NCBI GenBank assembly: GCA_942492915.1
Contig: OW818662.1
Coordinates: 3,596,001-3,660,000, forward strand
Source of the DNA: Turneriella sp942492915
GTDB lineage: Bacteria > Spirochaetota > Leptospiria > Turneriellales > Turneriellaceae
Direction of reading: 5' to 3'
Length of the DNA stretch: 64,000 nt
Shown: one piece after another, positions 9,124 through 17,327 of the stretch
How positions within the stretch are numbered: the first letter of the stretch is position 1
Layout: every line of letters begins with the position of its first letter
Notes under the pieces: model-generated
Told to the model about the DNA's origin: nothing
The model's input: only the letters and a program-made list of their open reading frames with translations
Databases searched by the model: none
Translations under genes and position numbers: made by a program

Positions 9124-9978
9124 ATGGATCAGGCAAGCACGCTCAGACAGATGGTGGGTAAGTCAGACCCTGGTACCACTACGCAAATTATCACGCTCAC
9201 CAGCGGCAAAGGTGGCGTGGGTAAGTCGACCATTTCGGTGAACCTGGGTCTCGCCCTCGCTTCAGCCGGTAAGAAGGTTCTGCTCTTCGATGCTGACCTT
9301 GGTTTGGCCAACATTAACGTGTTGCTGGGCGTTGTTCCTAAATTCAACCTCTACCACGTCATCAAGGGTCATAAAGAACTCGAAGACATCATCATTCGTA
9401 CTCCCGAAGGGCTTGATATCATCGCCGGCGCCTCGGGTTACAGCATGCTCGCAAACTTGTCTGATAAAGAACGCGGGACTCTTGTTTCCGCTTTTGAAAA
9501 GCTCTCAGGCTACGACATCATGCTCATCGACACAGGGGCCGGCGTTTCGTCTAATGTCGTGGGTTTTACGTTGCCGGCCGATAAGGTGATCGTCGTCACG
9601 ACTCCCGAACCCACGGCAATTACCGACGCCTATGGCATTATCAAGTCGATTGTGCTCGTGGCGCCCGACAAGAACCTTAAGCTGCTCGTCAATCGCGCGC
9701 AGTCTTCGCTCGAAGGCAAAAAGGTCGCAGAGCGCGTGATCAATATTTCGAGCCAGTTTCTGAACGTGCGCGTTGAAAATCTAGGTTTCATCTACGACGA
9801 CGACAATGTCTCCAAATCAATTCGCCGGCAAAAACCTTTCTACCAGCTTTTTCCCGGATGCAAGGCGGCTTCGTGCCTCGACATTATCGCTTCGCGCATT
9901 CTCGAACAAGAACTCCCGAAGCGCAATGAATCGGGAGTGGGCGCCTTTTTCAAGAAAATCTTCAGCCCTGCAATGTAG
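9124..9978 (+). CDS. flhG: MinD-like ATPase FlhG (YlxH)
   Basis: Partner of FlhF that limits flagellar number; a ParA/MinD-type ATPase. The deviant Walker A motif SGKGGVGKST is at residues 27-36, followed by a Walker B-like LLFDADLGLANI. I take ATG 9124 as the start because AAGAGG lies just upstream and it lies 14 bases after the flhF stop; an in-frame ATG at 9079 would overlap flhF. The product is 284 residues, near the family norm. Confidence 0.93.
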   Translation: MDQASTLRQMVGKSDPGTTTQIITLTSGKGGVGKSTISVNLGLALASAGKKVLLFDADLGLANINVLLGVVPKFNLYHVIKGHKELEDIIIRTPEGLDIIAGASGYSMLANLSDKERGTLVSAFEKLSGYDIMLIDTGAGVSSNVVGFTLPADKVIVVTTPEPTAITDAYGIIKSIVLVAPDKNLKLLVNRAQSSLEGKKVAERVINISSQFLNVRVENLGFIYDDDNVSKSIRRQKPFYQLFPGCKAASCLDIIASRILEQELPKRNESGVGAFFKKIFSPAM

Positions 9979-9987
9979 GCATGCCGC

Positions 9988-10497
9988 ATGCCCGCATTCT
10001 TTACAGCAGCGCACGTACGGCTGAGCCTCTTGCTTGCAGTGCTCGGCGCGCTTGTGGCCCTCGTCTTTACGATTGCCTCTGACAGTGGCGCCGTAGCGCT
10101 CATCTTCAGGCCACTCGTGAGCGGTCTCTTGATGTTTGTGCTTGGCAGCGGTCTTTATGCGCTGCTCGCGAAGAAGGTTCCCGAAGCCATCGACGTGATT
10201 GAGAATAAACCCGACGAAGACTCTCTGATATTACCTGAAGGTGCTGACGCAATGCCCGAAGGCGACACGGGCGGCAGTGAGTTCGTGAGCGAAGGTGAGG
10301 ATTTCACCGGTACTGGCGAGGGCATGCAAAATTATGACTCTTCGTCTTCTTCAATGGGAAGCGGCAGCAACATACCGCGCAAGTCAGGCGTACAGATCGG
10401 CAAAGAAGAAATTGTCGTCGATGGCGTGAAATTCAAGAATCAACCTGAAGTCATGGCTGAAACCATCAAACAGTTAATGGAGCAAGATAAAGAATAG
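9988..10497 (+). CDS. Conserved-looking membrane protein after flhG
   Basis: A 169-residue protein of unknown function. Two hydrophobic segments (about residues 10-30 and 36-60) are followed by an acidic, Gly/Ser-rich linker (about 70-130) and a more ordered tail with GKEEIVVDGVKFKNQ. It begins nine bases after flhG, so it is probably the last gene of the flagellar operon, and a role at the flagellar pole or basal body is possible. I do not recognise the family. The operon ends in a strong stem-loop shared with a convergent gene. Confidence 0.7.
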   Translation: MPAFFTAAHVRLSLLLAVLGALVALVFTIASDSGAVALIFRPLVSGLLMFVLGSGLYALLAKKVPEAIDVIENKPDEDSLILPEGADAMPEGDTGGSEFVSEGEDFTGTGEGMQNYDSSSSSMGSGSNIPRKSGVQIGKEEIVVDGVKFKNQPEVMAETIKQLMEQDKE

Positions 10498-10499
10498 AA

Positions 10500-10541
10500 A
10501 CGCCGACCTTAAAGCGGCATTCGCCGCTTTAAGGTCGGCGT
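10500..10541. terminator. Bidirectional 19-bp stem-loop between convergent genes
   Basis: Arms 10500-10518 and 10523-10541 are perfectly complementary around an ATTC loop. The right arm contains the stop codon of the minus-strand DMT gene (10529-10531). It lies three bases after the plus-strand stop and can serve both directions. There is no run of T on either side. Confidence 0.7.
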
Positions 10542-11392
10542 AATATTGTAACTGCCAGTAAAGCTATTAATCCCCCGATCAGGGTTGTCGCCTTCACCGG
10601 CTCATGCAGATAGAGCGCGGCAATCAGAAGCGCTGTGGCGGGTACAATAAAAATGTAAGAACTCGCGCGGGCTGAACCAAGTTTTTTGACTGCAAAAAAA
10701 TAGACCGTGGTGGCAAACGCGTTTGAGATCACGCCCAGATAAATAATATTCAACCAATAGGCATAATTTGTTGCCGCCGGCGTCTTAACGATACCCGCGC
10801 CGATGAATGGCGCGACCAACATCGCACCAAACAAATTGACATAGAACGAGTAGACCACGATCGACGTCGTGCGTGTTGCGGCGTTTGTCGTGAGCGTGAC
10901 GAGCGCATAGACCAGCGACGCGATGAGAAACAGCAGGTTACCCGAGAGCAGCAGCTGGTCGACCGAGATATGCCAGAATTCGATGAGCACCGCGCCGCCG
11001 ACCGCGCCGAGCGCCAGACCCAGCGCGTCGCGCCGGCTGAGCGTGTGGCGAAACAGCACGCGCGTCAGAAAATACGTAAAGATCGGATTCATCGACGTGA
11101 CGAGCACACCTGCAGCGCCGGCAAGGCCGGTTTTTAGGCCGATAAAAAACAAGAAGGTATAGACTGTAATGATCATCGCGCCGAGAGCCGCCCACGAAGC
11201 CTGTGATACGGTTATCCTGAAACGCGCACCGGTTAACGTCACAAGCGGGGCGAGCGCCACTGCCGAAAAAAGAAAACGCCAGAACAAAATGATTTTCGGA
11301 TCGGCAGAATTGGCGATCAGTTTACCTGAGGTCCACGAGGCGCTCCAGATCACCATCGCAAAGATGAGCAGAAGTTCGTTTCTCAGTCTCAC
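10529..11392 (-). CDS. DMT-superfamily transporter (EamA type)
   Basis: A 287-residue protein with ten hydrophobic segments in two EamA repeats, typical of drug/metabolite exporters of the inner membrane. The first helix contains MVIWSASWTSGKLIA and the second repeat begins near residue 150. A GTG start at 11392 gives a natural N-terminus for the family. It is 49 bases downstream of a lipoprotein gene on the same strand. The substrate cannot be predicted. Confidence 0.85.
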   Translation of the reverse strand: MRLRNELLLIFAMVIWSASWTSGKLIANSADPKIILFWRFLFSAVALAPLVTLTGARFRITVSQASWAALGAMIITVYTFLFFIGLKTGLAGAAGVLVTSMNPIFTYFLTRVLFRHTLSRRDALGLALGAVGGAVLIEFWHISVDQLLLSGNLLFLIASLVYALVTLTTNAATRTTSIVVYSFYVNLFGAMLVAPFIGAGIVKTPAATNYAYWLNIIYLGVISNAFATTVYFFAVKKLGSARASSYIFIVPATALLIAALYLHEPVKATTLIGGLIALLAVTILRRP

Positions 11393-11441
11393 CGCACCCC
11401 CGGCCCCTCAGCGCAATGTGGCGATGGAGGCGAAAGCGCTC

Positions 11442-12959
11442 TCACAGCCGCATGCGCTGCTGCAGTAATTTGCCGTCGCGCAGGTAGATTTGCCGAATGC
11501 GATCGGCTTCGTTTTCCGTGAGGCCCCAGACTCTCTGCAGTGCCGCAATCTGCCATGAGCGGCCGCGAGCAGAAGAAGTGACGAGCCGCAGCGTGGTTGT
11601 GAAATAACCTGGTTTCGCAAATGCATCCTGCCCCTGTTTCTTCAAAACATAAAAATCGCGTTCGGGGTAAAGGCGTCCGAGAGCAGTAAAGATCAGATTG
11701 CGTTCGGGTGACTCTTTGTTTTGTGGCAGGTTGAGAAGATCGCTCACGCGTTTCTGCATGCGGTCGGCGATGCGGGCGTCGAGTTTGTAATACGTGAGCG
11801 CCTTTTTGAGATTGGTTCTGACATCTGCGGATGAATAGCCCGGGTAAGGCCTTTGGTCGAGCTTAACGATGTCGGCTTCGCGCGGCAGCGGGTCAAAGCC
11901 GTCAGTGACGACGATGCGCCGCCTGCCGGTTGTGCCTACGGCTACGGTGCGCCCGAAGGCGCTACCGAGCACCCGCAGCGAAAGGTCGATCGATTGCGCC
12001 AGTTCGCGGTTCGAGCCGGCACGCCTGCGCAGAACCTGAAATTTACCGATCATCGACTTGTCTTGTGTATTCACGGCGTGGCGTGTCAGAAAATCAATGA
12101 TGGCGATACGTGCCTTGACGCCACTTGAACTCTTGCCTGCAAGTGAGAGCAGATAAGCGATTCCGTTTTGTCGGGAGTCGGCAATATTCTGCACCGCACG
12201 GTCTTTTGTTTCCGGGTTGCCGTCGCCTGCAAGGTATTGTAACAGAACGCTCTCGGGATCGGTATCTGCTGCGTTCTTTTCTTCAGTTTCCGGCGAATCC
12301 GTTGTTGTTTCGCCAGGTGGCCCGGTCGTCGAAATATCTTCTATCGATACTTTGGGTGCGGTGGCAGCCTGGCCGAGCGGCAGAGTAAAATCGAGCGGGC
12401 TGTAGCTTGAACGTTTCTGCCGCTTGAGAATTTTACCCAGCGCATCGATCGTCATCTCGTCTTTATTCGGATCGCGTCCCATCTGCTGTTTTAGCAGCCG
12501 CACGGCTTCAGGATTGTCAGATTCACCAAGCGCCTGAATCTCTTCGCGCGTCAGGCCACTGAACTCTTGCGCGTTGCGCGCTGCGGCTTCGACGATCATC
12601 GCGTCGATGGCGGCGCGGTTGTTATCGTCGCGCTGCTTCATCAGGCCACCGATCGCTTCGGCGCGCAGGTAGCGGTTGTTGACATTCTCAGATAGCAGAG
12701 CCTGCGACCGGGGTGAGGGTATTTTGCCGACTTCGGCCAGCGCCTTGCGCTGCATCTCGACGTCGGGGTCTTCGTCTTTGGTGCGAACTGTGCGCTCGAG
12801 CGACAGCCAGCCTTTTTCCTGATTTTCGGCAGCGAGTTTTGCTGCCTCTTGCAGCTCCATTTCGTTGCGTACCTGACGCGCCGCGCAATGTGAGGCCATG
12901 AGGGCAACGGTGGCCAGAATGGTCGCCTTCAGAAAGTGTGACATAAAAAATCGGCGCAT
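11442..12959 (-). CDS. Lipoprotein with HEAT-like helical repeats
   Basis: A 505-residue protein of unknown function. The N-terminus has a signal peptide with a possible lipobox ending at Cys25 (LMASHC), so it is probably lipid-anchored in the periplasm or outer membrane. Residues about 35-180 and 225-320 look like helical repeats of the HEAT kind, separated by a Pro/Thr/Glu-rich linker (about 190-230). The C-terminal third is mixed. The start could be the ATG at 12959 or the in-frame ATG at 12944. A TAATAT box lies directly before 12959. The neighbour downstream is the DMT exporter; no functional link is evident. Confidence 0.7.
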   Translation of the reverse strand: MRRFFMSHFLKATILATVALMASHCAARQVRNEMELQEAAKLAAENQEKGWLSLERTVRTKDEDPDVEMQRKALAEVGKIPSPRSQALLSENVNNRYLRAEAIGGLMKQRDDNNRAAIDAMIVEAAARNAQEFSGLTREEIQALGESDNPEAVRLLKQQMGRDPNKDEMTIDALGKILKRQKRSSYSPLDFTLPLGQAATAPKVSIEDISTTGPPGETTTDSPETEEKNAADTDPESVLLQYLAGDGNPETKDRAVQNIADSRQNGIAYLLSLAGKSSSGVKARIAIIDFLTRHAVNTQDKSMIGKFQVLRRRAGSNRELAQSIDLSLRVLGSAFGRTVAVGTTGRRRIVVTDGFDPLPREADIVKLDQRPYPGYSSADVRTNLKKALTYYKLDARIADRMQKRVSDLLNLPQNKESPERNLIFTALGRLYPERDFYVLKKQGQDAFAKPGYFTTTLRLVTSSARGRSWQIAALQRVWGLTENEADRIRQIYLRDGKLLQQRMRL

Positions 12960-13279
12960 GCTATATTATCGGCCAAAGCCGGGGGGGGATTGACCCTCGT
13001 CATGCGTAATTGGCACCTGTGCGGGTATACATCCTCATATTACTCGAGCGCTTGAAAGGCAAAATAAATTGACATTCTGTACCTAAACCCGCGACTCGCA
13101 GTTAAGTCATCATACCCGGCGGGACGATAAGCTAAGGGTACTCTGAAAAGGTGCGTTGACCTTTTGTTTTTTGCGGCACGGCTGCCGAGAATGAAAGTTT
13201 CAAACCACTTTTTCAGAGTATCTTTTACAGAGTAAATCCCACGGGGTTTTGAATTCTAAATTTTGACAGAGAGGAACCT
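12960..13279. other. 320-base intergenic region with structured leader
   Basis: This gap separates the divergent lipoprotein gene and the OmpL47-like gene. I see no credible reading frame. It has a run of eight or nine G near 12980, a TTGACA at 13069-13074 with no convincing -10 partner, and a set of inverted repeats from 13139 to 13220 that would lie in the leader of the plus-strand gene; those are listed separately. Confidence 0.6.
13139..13220 (+). promoter_or_regulatory. Leader RNA with mutually exclusive hairpins
   Basis: Bases 13139-13149 (TACTCTGAAAA) are an exact reverse complement of 13210-13220, giving an 11-bp outer stem. The same left strand overlaps a second stem: 13146-13152 pairs with 13159-13165 and is followed by GTTTTTT (13166-13172), which has the form of an intrinsic terminator. 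The two structures cannot form fully at once. A further small hairpin (CGGCA/TGCCG) lies between. This looks like an attenuator or regulated leader for the OmpL47-like gene at 13280; no known riboswitch class was recognised. Confidence 0.45.
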
Positions 13280-14461
13280 ATGCTAATAAACATGACACGA
13301 TCCATGAAAATAGCGTTTTTGGTTCTTGTTGCTTCAGCTTCGTGGCTGATCGCTCAAGACCTTAACCAACCCGCTCTTGATTCGGCTGACAAAGCCGCAC
13401 AAGACGCAGAAAAGAAAGTCGACGAGGCTGAAAAGGCCAGCGACGGCACTGTTGCGGCACCCGCTGCAACCGACCGTGCTGCAGGCGCGACAGCTGCTCC
13501 CGCTGCAACCGCAGATTCGCAGGTCGGCAACATCTACAACGATGGCAAGAACACCTATGCAACTTCGCAGGCAAAATTCGAACTGACAGCTACGGACAAC
13601 ATCTCGAACCTTGACTTCATCGAGTTCAAGGTCGGCGAGCCGCAGTCTTTTTCAGTTTACGGTCACCCGTTTTCACTTGAAAAAGAAGGCCCGCACAAGA
13701 TCACTTATCGCTCAGTTGACCGGGTCGGTAACCGCGAAGAAGACAATATCTTCAACGTGATCATCGACAACACAGGCCCTTACATGAATTTCGCGCTGAA
13801 CAAGGCGCCTATCGTGATCGACGGCAAGCGCTACCTTGCACCGGGTACAAAACTCGAAATTCGCGCAACGGATAACTATAGCGGCGTGAAATCAGTTGAA
13901 TATTCTGCGAATGGCTCTGACTGGCAGCCTTACAAAGACGGTATCGTTCTTGATAAAGCAGGTGCTGCTCAGCTGAAATACCGCGCGGTCGACAACCTCG
14001 GTAACAAGTCAGAGAACCTCAGCGGTTTTTCAACTTCAACTCCAGGCCAAGGCGCAAGCCCCGAAGACCTCGCAGTTATCAACTCACTCTACGTTGAGAA
14101 CACTCCTCCCGTTGTGATGATCACGCCTGCAAAACGCTGGATCAACGTTGACGGCAAGAAGTATGCGATGCGTGATAACACATACCTCGTTGAGGCGCAA
14201 GACGCTGAATCGGGTGTTGCAAACATCTTTGTGAAAGTAGATCAGGCAGCAGAATGGCAGATCTACAGCGGCAAACTGGTATTCCAGACTGAAGGCCCGC
14301 ACAGCATCGAAGCGAAAGCAACGGACAAAGTAGGCAACGAGTCACAGCCAGTGAAGATTGACTTCATTGTTGACGACAATCCGCCTAAATCTACAATCCG
14401 CCCAGTCGGTGGCGGTACGATGGAAAAGCCAGCCGAACCGGCAGCCGCTCCAACAAACTGA
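13280..14461 (+). CDS. OmpL47-like surface protein with repeated Ig-like modules
   Basis: A 393-residue exported protein. The signal peptide ends near WLIAQ, followed by an Ala/Lys-rich, coiled-coil-like stretch and an Ala/Pro/Thr linker (to about residue 80). Three similar modules follow, each with a pattern like ATDNYSGVKSVEYS...YRAVDNLGNKS (about 90-165, 190-250 and 290-375), then a Pro/Ala tail. This is the arrangement of the OmpL47-type domain proteins of Leptospira, reported as surface-exposed in that genus. GAGAGGA lies just before the ATG at 13280. A classical terminator follows at 14487. Confidence 0.8.
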   Translation: MLINMTRSMKIAFLVLVASASWLIAQDLNQPALDSADKAAQDAEKKVDEAEKASDGTVAAPAATDRAAGATAAPAATADSQVGNIYNDGKNTYATSQAKFELTATDNISNLDFIEFKVGEPQSFSVYGHPFSLEKEGPHKITYRSVDRVGNREEDNIFNVIIDNTGPYMNFALNKAPIVIDGKRYLAPGTKLEIRATDNYSGVKSVEYSANGSDWQPYKDGIVLDKAGAAQLKYRAVDNLGNKSENLSGFSTSTPGQGASPEDLAVINSLYVENTPPVVMITPAKRWINVDGKKYAMRDNTYLVEAQDAESGVANIFVKVDQAAEWQIYSGKLVFQTEGPHSIEAKATDKVGNESQPVKIDFIVDDNPPKSTIRPVGGGTMEKPAEPAAAPTN

Positions 14462-14470
14462 TCTTCAAGA

Positions 14471-15124
14471 ATGATCAGTAAAAAGGGCCCCGCGGTTGCG
14501 GGGCTTTTTTTTGCCCTGAGTTTTGCCTGCGTCGATGTAACAGCCGGCGACACCGCAAGACTCAGCGCGCAAGAACAAGAAAGTTTTCGCAGGTTTATTG
14601 AAGCTTTCACTCCACTCGTTCTGCGTCATGAGAAGAAGAGGCGTAACTATCGCTGGCACTCGAGCAATCGCGACTGCGCTGGGCTCATACGCTATCTGTT
14701 CTGGGAAGCACTGCAACCGCACGACGATCGATTTCTCGACAACTATTATCCTGAATTGAGGGGAGCAGGGGCGTCAGCGATATCTTCACACGCGAGGGAA
14801 ATCTCACGGCGTTGGCAAACGGGCAATCAGAATGCCGAGCAACTCATCGATCACAGCCAGCGGGTCACACGCTCGCCGCTTTCGCGCACACTCAAGACGG
14901 CAGACCTGCTTTATTTCTATTCTGCCGAGCTTAAGATTCGCCATGTTATGCTTGTGATCCGCACGGGAAACAGTGTCTTCGCTGTTTACCACACCGGCGA
15001 TAATCGCGACGAGCTGCGCATTCGTAGCCTCGCTGACCTCGCCGCATTACCCGAGCCGCAGTGGCATGCAGACCCGCAGAATCCCGTATTTATGGGTGTC
15101 TTTCGTCCGCGCTTTCTTGACTAG
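14471..15124 (+). CDS. DUF1175 (YfaT-like) exported protein
   Basis: A 217-residue protein with a signal peptide (hydrophobic segment about residues 8-22) and a conserved core with SSNRDCAGLIRYLFWEAL and later LLYFY and RHVMLVIRTG. The pattern matches the DUF1175/YfaT family, which in enterobacteria sits near an alpha-2-macroglobulin gene; the biochemical role is not known. The Cys and His residues in these motifs could suggest a papain-like fold, which is inference. Its start at ATG 14471 places the first codons over the terminator of the preceding gene (14487-14512). Confidence 0.7.
   Translation: MISKKGPAVAGLFFALSFACVDVTAGDTARLSAQEQESFRRFIEAFTPLVLRHEKKRRNYRWHSSNRDCAGLIRYLFWEALQPHDDRFLDNYYPELRGAGASAISSHAREISRRWQTGNQNAEQLIDHSQRVTRSPLSRTLKTADLLYFYSAELKIRHVMLVIRTGNSVFAVYHTGDNRDELRIRSLADLAALPEPQWHADPQNPVFMGVFRPRFLD
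14487..14512 (+). terminator. Intrinsic terminator after the OmpL47-like gene, inside the next reading frame
   Basis: Stem GCCCCGC (14487-14493), loop GGTT, stem GCGGGGC (14498-14504), then eight T (14505-14512). This is a textbook rho-independent terminator. It lies in the first codons of the DUF1175 gene and there encodes part of its signal peptide (GPAVAGLFF). Confidence 0.9.
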
Positions 15125-15198
15125 GTAATGCTCGCCGAATCGGTTAGTCTGCGCAGGCCCACGGTGCCGGGCGAATTGATTGTCATGCTGTCGGCACC

Positions 15199-15762
15199 TT
15201 GAAAACTGAGGGAATGTTCAGGTTCGTAAGCGTGATTTTACTGGCGGCAGCACTGCTTGGCTGTGGCAAGAAGAAACTCGATACACCCGAGGCGGCGCTT
15301 TCGGCGGTGCAAGACGCGTACGTGCGCCGTGATGCCAAAGCTTTCATCGCAGTACTTTCGAAAGAGACTTTAACTGAGCTCGAAGAAAAAATAGAGGGCA
15401 TGCGCTCGATGTTCCAGTCGATACCGGAGAATCCTCAGGCGGCGCAGGCTTTTGAGCATATGGCGAAACAAATGAACATGCCCGTCTCGAAGCTGAAAGA
15501 ACTGACGATTGAAGATTTTATCGGCTATATGATGCGCAATGAAGGTGCTACGGGCAGCGAAACGACATTGTTGCCCAAAGAGATGCTGCCGCCGGCCAAA
15601 GTACTGCGCCGCACGGAAAAAGGCACCAAAGCGACCCTGTATTTCGCAGACGATGAGAAGCTGTCATTCATCAAAACCGACGCGGGTTGGCGTGTGCATC
15701 TGGATGCAGAAAGCGTTGCTGCCGGTGGTATACCGGGACAGACGAACGAAGAACCCGAATAG
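15199..15762 (+). CDS. Small lipoprotein of unknown function
   Basis: About 187 residues from a TTG at 15199, or 182 from ATG 15214. The second start gives a clean lipoprotein signal with lipobox LLGC and Cys17, followed by basic residues. The mature part is mostly helical and begins with TPEAALSAVQDAYVRRDAKAF, a pattern seen in small NTF2-like or DUF4878-like domains that bind ligands or stabilise envelope complexes; this is only a resemblance. GAGGG lies immediately before 15214, closer than usual. It is convergent with hslV. Confidence 0.65.
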   Translation: MKTEGMFRFVSVILLAAALLGCGKKKLDTPEAALSAVQDAYVRRDAKAFIAVLSKETLTELEEKIEGMRSMFQSIPENPQAAQAFEHMAKQMNMPVSKLKELTIEDFIGYMMRNEGATGSETTLLPKEMLPPAKVLRRTEKGTKATLYFADDEKLSFIKTDAGWRVHLDAESVAAGGIPGQTNEEPE

Positions 15763-15790
15763 CAGAGTCGGGGTGAACCCCCGCGACCCT

Positions 15791-16351
15791 TTATAAGACT
15801 TCAACGCGGATATTCGTGTTTGTGTAGACGCAGATTTCTGCGGCTATTTTTAATGATTCAGTACAGATTTCAGAGGCTGACAGATCTGTCTTTTTCAGCA
15901 TCGCCCGCGCTGCTGCGAGGGCATAGTTGCCGCCTGACCCGATTGCCACCACGCCTTCTTCGGGTTCGATAACATCGCCGTTGCCCGTCAGCAGAAAAAT
16001 CTTATCTTTGTCGGCCGCGATCAACATCGCTTCGAGTCTACGCAGCATCTTGTCGGTGCGCCAGTCTTTTGCCAGCTCAACTGAAGCGCGTGTCAGATTG
16101 CCGCCGAAAGCCTGCAGTTTTTCTTCGAGCTTCTCGATCAACGTGAAGGCATCGGCGGTTGCTCCCGCGAAGCCGGCGAGAATCTTGTCTGAAAAAAGCT
16201 TTCTGACCTTAATAGCGTTGCCTTTGAGTATGGTCTGGCCTGCACTTACCTGGCCGTCGCCAGCCATGGCTGTCTCGTTACCTCGTTTGACGCAGATGAT
16301 CGTGGTCGAGTGAAATTGCATATCGTGCTGCTGTGCGTTGTCGCGCGTCAC
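15791..16351 (-). CDS. hslV: ATP-dependent protease peptidase subunit HslV
   Basis: Proteasome-like peptidase that works with the HslU unfoldase in the cytoplasm. The 186 residues match HslV throughout: the N-terminal nucleophile is Thr in STTIICVKR (about residue 16), followed by AGDGQVS and the TGNGDVIEPEEGV and AIGSGGNYALAAARAM segments. The GTG start at 16351 overlaps the stop of the DUF2804 gene (GTGA), leaving a short pro-segment before Thr; an internal ATG (residue 11) is an alternative. No hslU is next to it in this window, which is unusual because the two are normally adjacent. Confidence 0.95.
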   Translation of the reverse strand: MTRDNAQQHDMQFHSTTIICVKRGNETAMAGDGQVSAGQTILKGNAIKVRKLFSDKILAGFAGATADAFTLIEKLEEKLQAFGGNLTRASVELAKDWRTDKMLRRLEAMLIAADKDKIFLLTGNGDVIEPEEGVVAIGSGGNYALAAARAMLKKTDLSASEICTESLKIAAEICVYTNTNIRVEVL

Positions 16352-17322
16352 CAGAGTGCCAAATGGTCTTCGGTGACGCCGTAACCCGAGAATTTTTCGG
16401 TCTCGCCGTTAATTTTTACGACGCCGTCAAAGACTCCGTAGGGCTGTACAAATTGGCTTCGCATGACCCCGACGTTAAGGTCTTCGCCCCGCGCGCCGAA
16501 AGGCCTGAATCGCGCTTCGAATATGTTATCGCGCGTTAAAATTCGCCAGATTGATTTGTCTGCCGGACGAATATAATGAAAGTGTGCAGTGCTCAGCGCA
16601 GTTGGTTTGCCGTCTACCCACATCGCATTTTCTATGCCGTTGTTGAACTTGTCGACCAGGTTCACAGACAGTGCCTTACCCGATTCGGTTTTACCAACCA
16701 TCGAAAGCCAGTTCCATTCGGTTCTACGCGGCGGGTAACCCTTGGTGTAGTCGAGAATTCCGTATTCTCCCGAAAATTTCTGGCGCCGGCCTTTGAAAAT
16801 GTATTCACCTTCCGCTGCCATTGCCATTTCTTTGTAGGTGAAATGAAACGGCCTGCTGCCTTCAGAAGGTGCGATTGTGCTGAGGCCGTTTCCCTTGAGG
16901 CTGAATGTTGCGCTCAGATCAAATTTTCCGCGAACGTTGACGACGATCTTGTCGCTGGTCGGCAGCATTTCGTAAGGCCCGAGGCGCCAGCTGTCGTGAA
17001 GCGTAGCGTCGAAATCGCGGCCAAAGCCCATAGGCAGGGTGATCTTAGTCTCTTGGAAGTATTTCTCCGCCGGAAAATAGACGTAGCAGAATGCAGAGGC
17101 GATAAAACCCGCATCGATAATGGTGATACCGGTATAGAAATCCCTGCTGAAAAAGCCCAGGTAGATCCAGGCTTTGCGTTCGGTGCGGCGCCGCGGAAGC
17201 AGTTTGCTGTTGAAATCCCAGTCGCGGGTCGTCGTATCTTTCACCGCCCCTTCATACAGGCCGAAGATGTTCTCTTCGCCCGGGCGCGGTAAGAAATCTC
17301 GTTGCGGCTTGAATTCTGACAT
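16348..17322 (-). CDS. DUF2804 family protein
   Basis: A 324-residue protein with the features of DUF2804: an N-terminal stretch with WDFNSKLLPRRRTERKAWIY, mixed beta-rich middle, and a segment NWLSMVGKTESGKALSVNL. The family is common in marine and environmental bacteria and fungi and has no firm function; its fold is lipocalin- or AttH-like in character. It sits between gltD (5 bases) and hslV (overlap), so it is probably cotranscribed with the glutamate synthase genes. No signal peptide is seen. Confidence 0.8.
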   Translation of the reverse strand: MSEFKPQRDFLPRPGEENIFGLYEGAVKDTTTRDWDFNSKLLPRRRTERKAWIYLGFFSRDFYTGITIIDAGFIASAFCYVYFPAEKYFQETKITLPMGFGRDFDATLHDSWRLGPYEMLPTSDKIVVNVRGKFDLSATFSLKGNGLSTIAPSEGSRPFHFTYKEMAMAAEGEYIFKGRRQKFSGEYGILDYTKGYPPRRTEWNWLSMVGKTESGKALSVNLVDKFNNGIENAMWVDGKPTALSTAHFHYIRPADKSIWRILTRDNIFEARFRPFGARGEDLNVGVMRSQFVQPYGVFDGVVKINGETEKFSGYGVTEDHLALW

Positions 17323-17327
17323 AGGGC

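Noticed and set aside
13007..13030. TGGCAC motif resembling a sigma-54 promoter
   Set aside because: The required GC element at the right distance is absent.
16576..17292. Plus-strand frame of 238 codons opposite the DUF2804 gene
   Set aside because: The minus frame matches a known family and has the operon context; this one does not.
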